From: Croceivirga sp.
Lineage (GTDB): Bacteria > Bacteroidota > Bacteroidia > Flavobacteriales > Flavobacteriaceae
NCBI GenBank assembly: GCA_028284935.1
Contig: JANQQQ010000039.1
Coordinates: 496,001-560,000, forward strand
DNA: 64,000 nucleotides
Direction: 5' to 3'
Shown here: positions 55,288 through 63,684 of the stretch, in pieces
How the letters are laid out: each line of letters starts with the position of its first letter
How positions within the stretch are numbered: the stretch's first letter is position 1
The notes under the pieces: model-generated
Told to the model about the DNA's origin: nothing
Database searches by the model: none
The model's input: only the letters and a program-made list of their open reading frames with translations
Translations under genes and position numbers: made by a program

Positions 55288-57693
55288 TCACTCGTTTTGT
55301 ATCAATTTTTGAAAAGGACTCATCATGTTCATCAATGTTCCTCCATACGCTTTTCCAGCTGCCACAAACAAAGAGTCTTGTTGTATTCCAGGTTTTGGGT
55401 CCGATGGGTTCCCAAGGGCGGTCAATCCCAAAGTTGCCAATTGCGACAAATGGTGGGAGTGGGGTTCGACCTCTTTCAGTAGTTCCACTTCCTCAAACGC
55501 TGGCATCAATTTTTGATGATTGTCCTGCCAGTTTTTAAGCTGTTCTGTAAGTTTGGATTTGATGTCTTCATCGGAAGTCTCCAGCCAAGCATCCACGTCC
55601 TTACCAAATTGGTAGGCGACGTAGCTTTCGGGTCTAGCAGCATCCACTATTCGGTTCAAAGGGGTATTGACATTGGGAACGCTGTCATATATGGAAATAC
55701 GGTTGAATAGTTTATCCTCTTGAAGAACATCTACCAAGGTTTTCAAGGGGTCGTAATACTTTTCGGAAACCATATTCTCGATAATCGTTTGCATGCCCTT
55801 TTTGTGATGTGTTCCCAACGTTTCCAAATAATCGTCCATGACCATTAACCTGCGGTACATGTCATCGGTATTATCGGTAAGCACTTTTGGAGTCCATAGC
55901 TTTTCGGCAATTGTTGCTGCCCTTGGCCATATCCGGGATTCAAGGGTGGTGGCATTGGCAAGTTCCGTCCACATACAGGCCTCACCACCTAAGATGTTGG
56001 CTGCTTGCTCAGGCGTCAAAGGCTCAATTTTTTCGAATTTTGGCAAAGGAGTACCATCTGGCATTTCGGAACCGCCTGTTTGTTTTCCTTTTATTTGGAT
56101 GCTGAAAACCGAAATCATGCCCTCACCATTTAAAGAATCTGCCTTTTTTTCCAGCTCGTAGTTCAATGTTCCAAACTGGGCCTCATGACTAAAAGTCAAT
56201 ACGCCATTTTCAATGACTCCATCCGTAAAACTGAAAGAATCGCCCATAAAGTTCATAATGCCAGTATGGTTGGGGCCCTTGCCGAAAAGGTAGAGATCGC
56301 TCTCCATTTTCATGTCGTTTAGGGCCATATCATTGTGAAAGCTTTTCCAATGGATGGAATCGATGTCGATGGTCACCGCCCCCTTAATAACTTCGGGTTC
56401 TACGGCATAATGAAAATCGGCCGATTGCTTATGATCCAAGTAATATCCTGTGGACAAAATACCCTTGCTTCCTTCCTTAGCCGCCCTCCAGAGTGATTTA
56501 TGATTTCTCCAAGCCTGTATTGCAATTTCTTCCTTGGGCAAATTTCCATCTTGTATTTCATCCCATCCCAGCATCGTCTTTCCATACTTTTTAAGGATTT
56601 CATGAAGCCGTTGGTTAAAATAGCTCTGTAACTCATGATTGTCTTCAATCCCATTTTGTTTCATGAATGCTTGAATTTCAGGATTCTTGTCCCAGTGGGT
56701 TGCCACGGCTTCATCCCCACCAATATGCATGTAAGGGTCGGGAAAAAAGGTGGCCATTTCCCCAAAAAATTCATCCAAAAAAGTATAGGTATCTTCTTTG
56801 GCCGGGTTCATAATGGCATCTCCGATCCATCCGGTTTGGAGTTCAAATGGCCCGGGCGCGCTGGCCAGTTCAGGATAACCTACAAACCAGGAGGCAGAAT
56901 GCCCTGGAAGGTCAAACTCGGGTACTACCCGAATACCCCTTTCTGAAGCATACGCAACGATTTCCTCCATTTCTTCCTGCGAAAAATAGTTTCCATCAGA
57001 ACCCATTTCATGCAATCTGGGGTAGGTTTTGGATTCCATTCGGAAACCTTGATGATCGGTCAGATGTAAATGCAAAACATTCATCTTAACTGTGGCCATG
57101 GCATCTAAATTTCTAAGGATAACTTCTTTGGGAATCCAATGGCGACTAACATCGATCATCAATCCCCGCCAAGTAAAACGAGGTTGGTCCATTACTTCTA
57201 CTTCTGGAAAATACCATTCTCCATCTTCCTGCACCGCCAATTGCAAAAGGGTTTCCAGACCATGCAAAATTCCCCATTCCGTTGGTGCTGAGATATCAAT
57301 TTTGTTTGGTTCAATGGTTAACGTATACGACTCGTCTTCTCGATCATTAGGGTATTGATTAGCCTCTTGTTGGCAATTGAGCAAGAGGGTTTTGTTTTTT
57401 TGACTACCTAATGATTTTCCCAGTCTACTTTCCAAACGGGAAGAAAAACGGGCAAGAGCCTTTTTCATTCTAGGAGTCTCCATTTTGGAAAATTGAATTT
57501 CGAAATTGGAGTCGATTCTGAACCTATCATTTCCCAAGTCAAGTTTGGAGGGTAGTGGCATAACGGTCACGCTTGCCCTGTCCTTATTGGAGATTGGGGG
57601 AGGCTTGGGCTTTAAAAACCCAAACCAGGCAATAGCAGCTCCTAAAATCAAGAGGATAACAATGCCTAAAAACCATTTTAGAAACCGTTTCAC
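55288..57693 (-). CDS. Glycoside hydrolase family 20 (beta-N-acetylhexosaminidase), membrane-anchored, with inserted domain
   Basis: About 801 aa from GTG at 57693, which opens with a single membrane anchor (FLKWFLGIVILLILGAAIAWF). The longer frame to 57966 runs into the divergent regulator and is rejected. GH20 N-terminal domain about 35-165, then the barrel: RGLMIDVSRHW, LHLHLTDHQGFRMES, and catalytic Asp327-Glu328 in MHIGGDEAVATHW. Between YYLDHKQSADFHY and GGEACMWTE lies an extra ~110-residue beta-rich segment. First gene of an operon with GH3; the divergent NUDIX-type regulator probably controls it. Substrate: N-acetylglucosamine- or galactosamine-containing glycans. Confidence 0.92.
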   Translation of the reverse strand: MKRFLKWFLGIVILLILGAAIAWFGFLKPKPPPISNKDRASVTVMPLPSKLDLGNDRFRIDSNFEIQFSKMETPRMKKALARFSSRLESRLGKSLGSQKNKTLLLNCQQEANQYPNDREDESYTLTIEPNKIDISAPTEWGILHGLETLLQLAVQEDGEWYFPEVEVMDQPRFTWRGLMIDVSRHWIPKEVILRNLDAMATVKMNVLHLHLTDHQGFRMESKTYPRLHEMGSDGNYFSQEEMEEIVAYASERGIRVVPEFDLPGHSASWFVGYPELASAPGPFELQTGWIGDAIMNPAKEDTYTFLDEFFGEMATFFPDPYMHIGGDEAVATHWDKNPEIQAFMKQNGIEDNHELQSYFNQRLHEILKKYGKTMLGWDEIQDGNLPKEEIAIQAWRNHKSLWRAAKEGSKGILSTGYYLDHKQSADFHYAVEPEVIKGAVTIDIDSIHWKSFHNDMALNDMKMESDLYLFGKGPNHTGIMNFMGDSFSFTDGVIENGVLTFSHEAQFGTLNYELEKKADSLNGEGMISVFSIQIKGKQTGGSEMPDGTPLPKFEKIEPLTPEQAANILGGEACMWTELANATTLESRIWPRAATIAEKLWTPKVLTDNTDDMYRRLMVMDDYLETLGTHHKKGMQTIIENMVSEKYYDPLKTLVDVLQEDKLFNRISIYDSVPNVNTPLNRIVDAARPESYVAYQFGKDVDAWLETSDEDIKSKLTEQLKNWQDNHQKLMPAFEEVELLKEVEPHSHHLSQLATLGLTALGNPSDPKPGIQQDSLFVAAGKAYGGTLMNMMSPFQKLIQNE

Positions 57694-57708
57694 ATTTATT
57701 TTATTAAA

Positions 57709-57759
57709 TTGACACAATATAATGATAATTTTTATTATTGTATTTTTTTGACACAATAA
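57709..57759. promoter_or_regulatory. 11-bp direct repeats between the GH20 gene and the NUDIX-type regulator
   Basis: TTGACACAATA occurs at 57709-57719 and 57749-57759, 40 bp apart (about four helical turns) in a very AT-rich 69-bp divergent spacer. One copy is next to each start codon. They are likely binding sites for the divergent regulator, covering both promoters. Confidence 0.55.
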
Positions 57760-57762
57760 AAA

Positions 57763-58554
57763 ATGAATCTTTTGTCCCAATCCCAAATAGTCGCTTTTGA
57801 AAACAAGATGGAGAACTTTATCCCCAATCACTCCGTAGATTGTGTCATCCTCGGATATGAAGATCAACAACTTAAGGTCCTCTTGTTGAAATGGAAAATG
57901 CACGGGGGGTGGTGCCTGCCCGGAGGATTCATATTTAAGGATGAGGATATGGATGATGCGGCCCACAGAATATTACAGGAACGAACAGGCTTGCACCAGC
58001 TATTTTTAAACCAGTTTTATACGTTTGGTAATCAAAAACGGGCAGAACATCCTACGGATCAAGACGGCCGATTGATCAAGGAAAGCATGACCCAACTGGG
58101 CTTTACGAAGCCTGCAGTGCTGAAATGGTTCAATAAACGATTTATTACCACAGGTTATTTTGCCTTGGTGGATATCGCCAAAGCCCAACCCCAACCTGAT
58201 TTTTTAAGTGCCGCCTGTGAATGGAGGCCCGTGAACGCCCTCCCTAAACTGGTTTTGGACCATAATGAGATTCTGGAGAAAGCCATTGTTCATTTGCGCC
58301 ATCAGTTGAACTATGTTCCTTTAGGGCTATCACTGTTACCAAAAAAATTTACGATGCAAGATTTACAGAAGTTGTACGAGGCCATTTTGGGTAAACCTAT
58401 GGAGCGTAGTAACTTTCAAAGGAAAATCCTCAAGTTGAAAGTATTGGTCAGAAGGGAAAAGTTAATGTCTGGGGCCGCGAACAAAGCTCCCTATCTATAT
58501 TCCTTTGACGAAAACAGCTATCATCGTTTGATCAAGGAGGGAATTGGCTTTTGA
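57763..58554 (+). CDS. NUDIX/winged-helix transcriptional regulator (NrtR/AraR-like)
   Basis: This 263-aa protein has an N-terminal NUDIX domain (about 20-150) whose box starts normally (GGFIFKDED) but reads RILQERTGL where hydrolases have REUXEEXGU. Catalytic glutamates are thus lost, as in NrtR-type sensors. The C-terminal winged helix (about 195-263) reads TMQDLQKLYEAILGKPMERSNFQRKIL. In Bacteroidota such proteins regulate sugar or NAD pathways. Divergence from GH20-GH3 and shared direct repeats point to glycan control. Its 3' end overlaps the phospholipase gene by 23 bp, tail to tail. Confidence 0.9.
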   Translation: MNLLSQSQIVAFENKMENFIPNHSVDCVILGYEDQQLKVLLLKWKMHGGWCLPGGFIFKDEDMDDAAHRILQERTGLHQLFLNQFYTFGNQKRAEHPTDQDGRLIKESMTQLGFTKPAVLKWFNKRFITTGYFALVDIAKAQPQPDFLSAACEWRPVNALPKLVLDHNEILEKAIVHLRHQLNYVPLGLSLLPKKFTMQDLQKLYEAILGKPMERSNFQRKILKLKVLVRREKLMSGAANKAPYLYSFDENSYHRLIKEGIGF

Positions 58555-59395
58555 GGTCAGTTATCCCCAGTAAGGTTCCCATCAAATCCTTGAAAACAAT
58601 CCCCAAACGCAAATTACTAACACTTTGGTCGTAGTCTATGAGTTCCTCACTGTAACCACCATAGTATTGCAGGTATATGAATTGATTACTGTTTTTGGAA
58701 ATCTTAAAGCTGCACGAGGCCTTTACGAAACCCGTTAGTTGATCATCGAATGCGGGTTGAACATCCACATCAAATATTAATTTGGGTGATGGAGCAAAGG
58801 TGGCACCCAACGAAAAGAAACCCCGAAAGGACAATATATCCGGATTGCCATCTAGACTACCTATTGGAATCCAAGTTTTGGCTCGTACCTGCCAATGATC
58901 GTTCAGAGGTTTCAGATATTGTAGGGAAAAATAGTTCCAACTTCTGGAGTTGTCGCCATCCCGTCCGTTGGATTCGTGTTCAAAAGCCAACCATAAACCA
59001 CCTTGGATCCCATTGGGACCCACAAACAATTTGGCGATACCTAGGGACGGATTGTAATTCGTCTCACGAAACGGAAAGGACTCCAAATAAATATCCCAGA
59101 AGGACTTTTGTCGGTAGGTGATAAATGGAAATACATCCCATGGTAAATCTAAATTGGTAAGGCGTTGCTTAAAGCCAATCTCAAACTTGGCATCACTGGT
59201 TTCTGAAGAAAAACTATTGTTGGTCAATGATGTGCCGGTACTAAAGTAGTTGTCACCGTACATTGTAAAGGCCGGGAGACTCTTTATGTAATCCTTGTAG
59301 TTTGTGGTATCCAATTTTACGCTCCTTTGCGCGCTAATTTGAAATAGGGCCAAAGGAATTATCGCAATTATTAAACTTGCTTTCTGTAACTCCAT
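58532..59395 (-). CDS. Outer-membrane phospholipase A (OMPLA/PldA-like)
   Basis: This 287-aa protein has a signal peptide (MELQKASLIIAIIPLALF, cleavage near ISAQ). The 12-strand beta-barrel phospholipase A1 fold is shown by YNPSLGIAKLF and the catalytic-type FEHESNGRDGDNSRSWNYF (His-Ser-Asn with the second Ser), with YYGGYSEELIDYDQSVSNLRLG at the end. It hydrolyses outer-membrane phospholipids when activated by dimerisation and Ca2+. It is the last gene of the exporter operon; its first 25 bp overlap the permease gene. Confidence 0.9.
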   Translation of the reverse strand: MELQKASLIIAIIPLALFQISAQRSVKLDTTNYKDYIKSLPAFTMYGDNYFSTGTSLTNNSFSSETSDAKFEIGFKQRLTNLDLPWDVFPFITYRQKSFWDIYLESFPFRETNYNPSLGIAKLFVGPNGIQGGLWLAFEHESNGRDGDNSRSWNYFSLQYLKPLNDHWQVRAKTWIPIGSLDGNPDILSFRGFFSLGATFAPSPKLIFDVDVQPAFDDQLTGFVKASCSFKISKNSNQFIYLQYYGGYSEELIDYDQSVSNLRLGIVFKDLMGTLLGITDLKSQFPP

Positions 59396-60483
59396 ATCGC
59401 TAAGGTGTTAAATACAATGGCTAAAGCAATGGTATAAATAAATTCCCAGCGAATATCCCAAAAACCACTTCCTTTCATCAAAACCTTTCGGGAAACGGAA
59501 ATAATATGGGCAAGTGGATTGGGAATGGTAAGGTACTGTGCCCATTTGGGCATACTTTCTATAGGGGTGAACAATCCGCACATCAATACAAAGATCATGA
59601 TAAAGAAGAAAGCTACGAATATGGCCTGTTGTTGGGTTTCCGCAAAATTGGAAATCAATAATCCAAGCCCCAGAACCGCTACAAGATTAAAAATGGCATA
59701 GCCGAAAATGAGGGCGATGTTCCCTTCAATCGGGATGTTAAAGGCCACTTTACTCACTAGTAACCCAACTGTCAATAGCCCCATCCCCACACAAAGAAAT
59801 GGAACCAGCTTGCCAACAATGAATTGCCATTTTTTTATGGGGGTGACATTGATTTGCTCAATGGTGCCCAGTTCCCGTTCGCGTACCACATTCATGGCGG
59901 AGAGAACTATGGTCAGTAAGGCCGTAAGCTCCGCTAAAATTCCCGGTGCCATGAAGTGTTTGTAGTTAAGCTCGGGATTGTACCAATTTCTTGAGCTTAT
60001 ATTAATTTGTGTCTTTTGCAGGTCCTTTATAGATTTAACAGGCATTATTTCTCCATTGAAGGAAGCAATGATGGCATTTAAGTATCCTGAGCCCACAGTG
60101 GCATTTTGCCCATTTATGGCATTTATAAGCATCTGTAGCTTTGGTCGCTCTCCCCGCAAGTAATCCTTTTCGAAGTCATGCGGTACTTCCAAAACAATAT
60201 CTGCCTGATTTGCTTGTAGGTAATTGGAAGCCTCCTTGTTATTGTAGGTGGCCGCTATAACGTGAAACCTTTTGTTGGCCTCTATTTTGCGGTTCAAAAG
60301 TCGGGAACTTTCAGAAAAATCTTTGTCCACTACAACAATATTGACCTCTTTGACCTCATTGGAGGCCGCATTGGACAATAACAACAACTGGATAATGGGC
60401 ATCACGGTCATCATGGGCAATATGGCCTTATTGCGAAATATTTGGATAAACTCCTTCTGGATCAAATACCGTAAGGTCCTCAT
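59371..60483 (-). CDS. ABC-2 type permease (YbhR/YhhJ-like)
   Basis: This 370-aa inner-membrane protein has an N-terminal helix (NKAILPMMTVMPIIQLLLL), a large extracytoplasmic domain (about 45-170), then five helices. ABC-2 signature: MNVVRERELGTIEQINVTPIKKW before a membrane helix, and LCGLFTPIESMPKWAQYLTIPNPL near the end. It pairs with the homologous permease at 60480, overlapping it by 4 bp (ATGA), to form the membrane half of a YbhFSR-like exporter. The stop lies inside the start of the phospholipase gene. Confidence 0.92.
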   Translation of the reverse strand: MRTLRYLIQKEFIQIFRNKAILPMMTVMPIIQLLLLSNAASNEVKEVNIVVVDKDFSESSRLLNRKIEANKRFHVIAATYNNKEASNYLQANQADIVLEVPHDFEKDYLRGERPKLQMLINAINGQNATVGSGYLNAIIASFNGEIMPVKSIKDLQKTQINISSRNWYNPELNYKHFMAPGILAELTALLTIVLSAMNVVRERELGTIEQINVTPIKKWQFIVGKLVPFLCVGMGLLTVGLLVSKVAFNIPIEGNIALIFGYAIFNLVAVLGLGLLISNFAETQQQAIFVAFFFIMIFVLMCGLFTPIESMPKWAQYLTIPNPLAHIISVSRKVLMKGSGFWDIRWEFIYTIALAIVFNTLAIWSYRKQV

Positions 60484-61589
60484 TGCAGCCGCACTTTAAA
60501 GTTTTTCCAAGTTAAGAGCAATAATACCAGTACCATGATTAGAAGGATTAGGATTTCGTGATAAACAAATCTCAGTCCTACACCGCGTAACATAACCCCT
60601 TTCAAAATTTCAATAAAATAGGTCGCCGGAATAATTTGCCCAATCAGTTCAAGTACTCCGGGCATACTGCTCAATGGAAATATAAAGCCTGATAGTATCA
60701 GTGAAGGCATCATCAGTCCCATTAGAGAGGCCATCATCGCCTGTTGTTGTGAGGAGGACCTTGTTGAAATCAGGGTGCCCAAGCTGAGGCCTACCACAAC
60801 GTAAAGCAAGCAACAAAACAATAACAGGGTGACGCTGCCCAAAACGGGGACCTTAAAGACAAAATTGCCCAATACCAGTATCAAAATGGCATCGAGGAAC
60901 GCCAACAGGGCGTAAGGAGCCACTTTCCCTAAAATGATCAATAATGGAGGAAGGGGGGAGACCAAGAGGATTTCCATGGTACCCAATTCTTTTTCACGTG
61001 CAATGGTAAGCGAAGTGAGCATGGCGCACACAATCAGTAAAATAAGGGCAATGGTTCCTGGAACAAAGGTATAGGCACTATCCAGTTGTGGATTGTAAAG
61101 CATTCGGTTTTCTACTTGAATTTGAAATGGATTTTCCGTTGATGCCGACTGATCTTTTTGGAACTCATTGAGCATGGTAGTTGCATATTGTACCAGGGTA
61201 TTTGCATTGTTGGGATCGGAACCGTCCGCAACAAATTGTATATCCACGGGTTGCCCACTATATAGATTAGCGCCAAAATTCTCTGGAATGACCACAACCA
61301 ACTTGGTACTCCCTTCTTTGAAGCCACTTTCCATTTCGTCCTCCGAAGTCAATAGCCGGTTGAGTTCAAAATGACCCGAGCTTTGCAAGTGGGCTATAAG
61401 CTGTTGGCTTGTATCATCTCGAGCTTGGTCAAGAACGTCAATCCTGGCTCCTTTGAACTCAGTGGAAATGGCAAAACCAAACAATAGCACTTGGGCGATG
61501 GGCATTCCAAACAATATCAACAAGGTTCGCTTGTCACGAATGATATGGTACCATTCTTTTTTCACAAATGCCCAAAAGACTTTTAACAT
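60480..61589 (-). CDS. ABC-2 type permease (YbhS-like)
   Basis: This 369-aa paralog of the downstream permease has the same layout: an N-terminal helix (RTLLILFGMPIAQVLLFGFA), a periplasmic domain (about 45-175), and a membrane domain with TIAREKELGTMEILLVSPL and LSGFIFPLSSMPGVLELIGQ. Forms a heteropair with the YbhR-like protein. It lies 4 bp after the DUF2141 gene in one operon. Export substrate in this organism is unknown; E. coli YbhFSR exports cationic drugs and Na+/Li+. Confidence 0.92.
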   Translation of the reverse strand: MLKVFWAFVKKEWYHIIRDKRTLLILFGMPIAQVLLFGFAISTEFKGARIDVLDQARDDTSQQLIAHLQSSGHFELNRLLTSEDEMESGFKEGSTKLVVVIPENFGANLYSGQPVDIQFVADGSDPNNANTLVQYATTMLNEFQKDQSASTENPFQIQVENRMLYNPQLDSAYTFVPGTIALILLIVCAMLTSLTIAREKELGTMEILLVSPLPPLLIILGKVAPYALLAFLDAILILVLGNFVFKVPVLGSVTLLLFCCLLYVVVGLSLGTLISTRSSSQQQAMMASLMGLMMPSLILSGFIFPLSSMPGVLELIGQIIPATYFIEILKGVMLRGVGLRFVYHEILILLIMVLVLLLLTWKNFKVRLQ

Positions 61590-61593
61590 CGTT

Positions 61594-62028
61594 CTAATTT
61601 GCTATGATAAATGTAATGTGGATCTCTTCGGAAGGCGCATTTACGATAAAAGTGCACTTGTCGAAATTAGGTTTGCCCATTTTAGTTAGGTTACTGGCGC
61701 CCACTGGTTCTCTTGGCATTCCGATGAAGTTTCTCTTCATACCTCCATCCTGGTCCTTGTCTTGGTGCACCGAAACGGCATATTCCCCGTACGGAACATC
61801 TTTAAATGTATAGGTGGCCTTGTTGCCAAAATCCTCCACCTTCCCCACTTTATAGGCCTTGCTTCTATCATCGGGAAATCCATCGGATTTATAAAAGAGC
61901 ATAAATATGACTTCACCTTCTCCCTGTTTTTTGATGTCTGAAACGGTCACCGTGATTTCTCCCATTTTTTGGGAAAAGCCACATAATGAACTGATGATGG
62001 TTAAAAACATTACCATTGTTTTTTTCAT
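61594..62028 (-). CDS. DUF2141 secreted protein
   Basis: This 144-aa protein has a signal peptide (MKKTMVMFLTIISSLCGF, cleavage near FSQ). The DUF2141 beta-sandwich has the family pattern VIFMLFYKSDGFPDD, FKDVPYGEYAVSVHQDKDQDGGMKRNFIGMPREPVGASN. Function is unknown; the fold resembles small periplasmic carrier or adhesion modules. Its place between the ATPase and permease genes is unusual and suggests a periplasmic accessory to the exporter. Confidence 0.88.
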   Translation of the reverse strand: MKKTMVMFLTIISSLCGFSQKMGEITVTVSDIKKQGEGEVIFMLFYKSDGFPDDRSKAYKVGKVEDFGNKATYTFKDVPYGEYAVSVHQDKDQDGGMKRNFIGMPREPVGASNLTKMGKPNFDKCTFIVNAPSEEIHITFIIAN

Positions 62029-62038
62029 AGCTGTTATT

Positions 62039-62764
62039 TTATCTGGCCAATTTTAAAAAGACCTCATCCATGGAATTGGCATTTAGTTTTGTTTTTAAGT
62101 TAATTGGGGTGTCATAGGCATCCATACGCCCATCGACCATGATGGAGACCCGGTCGCAGTATTCTGCCTCGTCCATATAATGGGTGGTCACAAAGACCGT
62201 TTTGCCTTGTTCGGCCACGCGATAAATGGTTTCCCAAAACTGTCGCCTGACCTTGGGATCCACTCCACCGGTAGGTTCATCCATGAATACAATTTCGGGG
62301 TCGTGCACCATAGATATGGCAAAAGCCAAACGTTGTTTCCAACCCGAGGGAAGGCCAGCAACGGTTTTTTTTGCTACTGAGGTCAGGTCAAGTTCATTCA
62401 AGATGCTTTCGGTTCTTTCCTTTATTCTTTTTCGGGATAAACCATATACACCGCCAAAGAACCGAATATTTTCAACCACCGTTAAATCATTGTATAAACT
62501 GAACTTTTGGGACATATAGCCGATATTTTTCTTGATTTCCTCGGCTTGGGTACTGATGTCAAAGCCTGCGACGCTCCCTTTTCCATGGGTAGGCTTACTG
62601 AGCCCAATCAACATTTTAATGGCAGTGGTCTTTCCTGCGCCGTTGGCCCCTAGGAATCCGAAGATTTCCCCCTTTTTGACATTGAAGGAGATGGCATCTA
62701 CCGCCGTAAAGTTTCCAAATTGCTTGGTAAGGTTTTCAACTTTTATGATGATGTTTTCCTTCAT
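62039..62764 (-). CDS. ABC transporter ATP-binding protein (YbhF C-half-like)
   Basis: This 241-aa cytosolic ATPase has Walker A GANGAGKTT, signature LPSGWKQRLAF and Walker B VFMDEPTGGVD. It belongs to the drug/polysaccharide-exporter ABC group. E. coli YbhF carries two such domains in one chain; here they are separate genes overlapping by 4 bp (ATGA). It powers the two ABC-2 permeases downstream. Confidence 0.93.
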   Translation of the reverse strand: MKENIIIKVENLTKQFGNFTAVDAISFNVKKGEIFGFLGANGAGKTTAIKMLIGLSKPTHGKGSVAGFDISTQAEEIKKNIGYMSQKFSLYNDLTVVENIRFFGGVYGLSRKRIKERTESILNELDLTSVAKKTVAGLPSGWKQRLAFAISMVHDPEIVFMDEPTGGVDPKVRRQFWETIYRVAEQGKTVFVTTHYMDEAEYCDRVSIMVDGRMDAYDTPINLKTKLNANSMDEVFLKLAR

Positions 62765-63684
62765 TCTTTAATAGGTTCTTTCAAAGTGGAAAGCTCTAGG
62801 AAAACATCCTCTATGGTAGCGGTAATGGCGGTTACCTCTTCCACCGGGATGTTTAATTCGTCTAAATGCTCCTTGACTTCTTTTGGGGTCATCTTTGAAG
62901 TGGTGATGAGGTGGATGTTTTCACCGAAGGGCAAAGCACTTGCGGTGAAATTTGCGTTACGAAGTGCTTTGAGCATTCTATAGGTTGCACTGGTCTTAAT
63001 CGCGAAGAGTGGCCGCCTAAAGTCGTCTATGAGCTGCTGTGGGGAGTTTATGGATAAAATGCCACCCTTTTGAATGAGGGCAATACAATCGCATCTGGTG
63101 GCCTCATCCATATAGGGTGTACTTACCAAGATGGCAATTCCCTTTTGCTTCAATTTTTGGAGCATATCCCAAAACTCCACTCGGCTCACGGCATCCACCC
63201 CAGTGGTAGGTTCATCCAAAAACAGGACCTCAGGTCGATGTATAAGCGCGCAGCACAGGGCTAACTTTTGTTTCATCCCTCCAGAGAGCTTTCCCGCAGG
63301 TCGGGTCCTAAAGGGCTCCAGCTGCACATAGATGTCCTTGACCAAATCATAATTCTCCTGAATGGTAGTACCAAATATCGTCGCAAAGAAGGAAAGGTTT
63401 TCTTCCACACTTAAATCTTGATATAAGGAGAACCGCCCCGGCATATAGCCCACTTTTTTGCGTATTTCCTTGTATTCATTGACCACGTGATGCCCCACGA
63501 CATAACCTTCACCCTCATCGGCCAATAACAACGTGGTCAGTATTCTAAACAACGTGGATTTGCCTGCACCATCAGGACCGATAAGCCCAAATAATTCACC
63601 TTTGGCCACATTGAACGATACCCTATTCAGGGCTAGGACATCGCCGTAGGATTTACTTATATTATTTATAGTAATGGCGGACAT
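62761..63684 (-). CDS. ABC transporter ATP-binding protein (YbhF N-half-like)
   Basis: This 307-aa ATPase has Walker A GPDGAGKSTLF, signature LSGGMKQKLAL and Walker B VLFLDEPTTGVDA. A C-terminal extension (about 225-307, with VEEVTAITATIEDVFLEL) is typical of this exporter group. The start ATG overlaps the HlyD adaptor stop by 1 bp (TAATG). Works with the second ATPase as a heterodimer. Confidence 0.93.
   Translation of the reverse strand: MSAITINNISKSYGDVLALNRVSFNVAKGELFGLIGPDGAGKSTLFRILTTLLLADEGEGYVVGHHVVNEYKEIRKKVGYMPGRFSLYQDLSVEENLSFFATIFGTTIQENYDLVKDIYVQLEPFRTRPAGKLSGGMKQKLALCCALIHRPEVLFLDEPTTGVDAVSRVEFWDMLQKLKQKGIAILVSTPYMDEATRCDCIALIQKGGILSINSPQQLIDDFRRPLFAIKTSATYRMLKALRNANFTASALPFGENIHLITTSKMTPKEVKEHLDELNIPVEEVTAITATIEDVFLELSTLKEPIKE

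Noticed and set aside
57694-57966. N-terminal extension of the GH20 gene
   Set aside because: It would overlap the divergent regulator and precede the membrane anchor. GTG at 57693 gives a sensible anchored protein.
53308-58554. Classical polysaccharide utilisation locus
   Set aside because: No SusC/SusD pair or TonB-dependent transporter is present.
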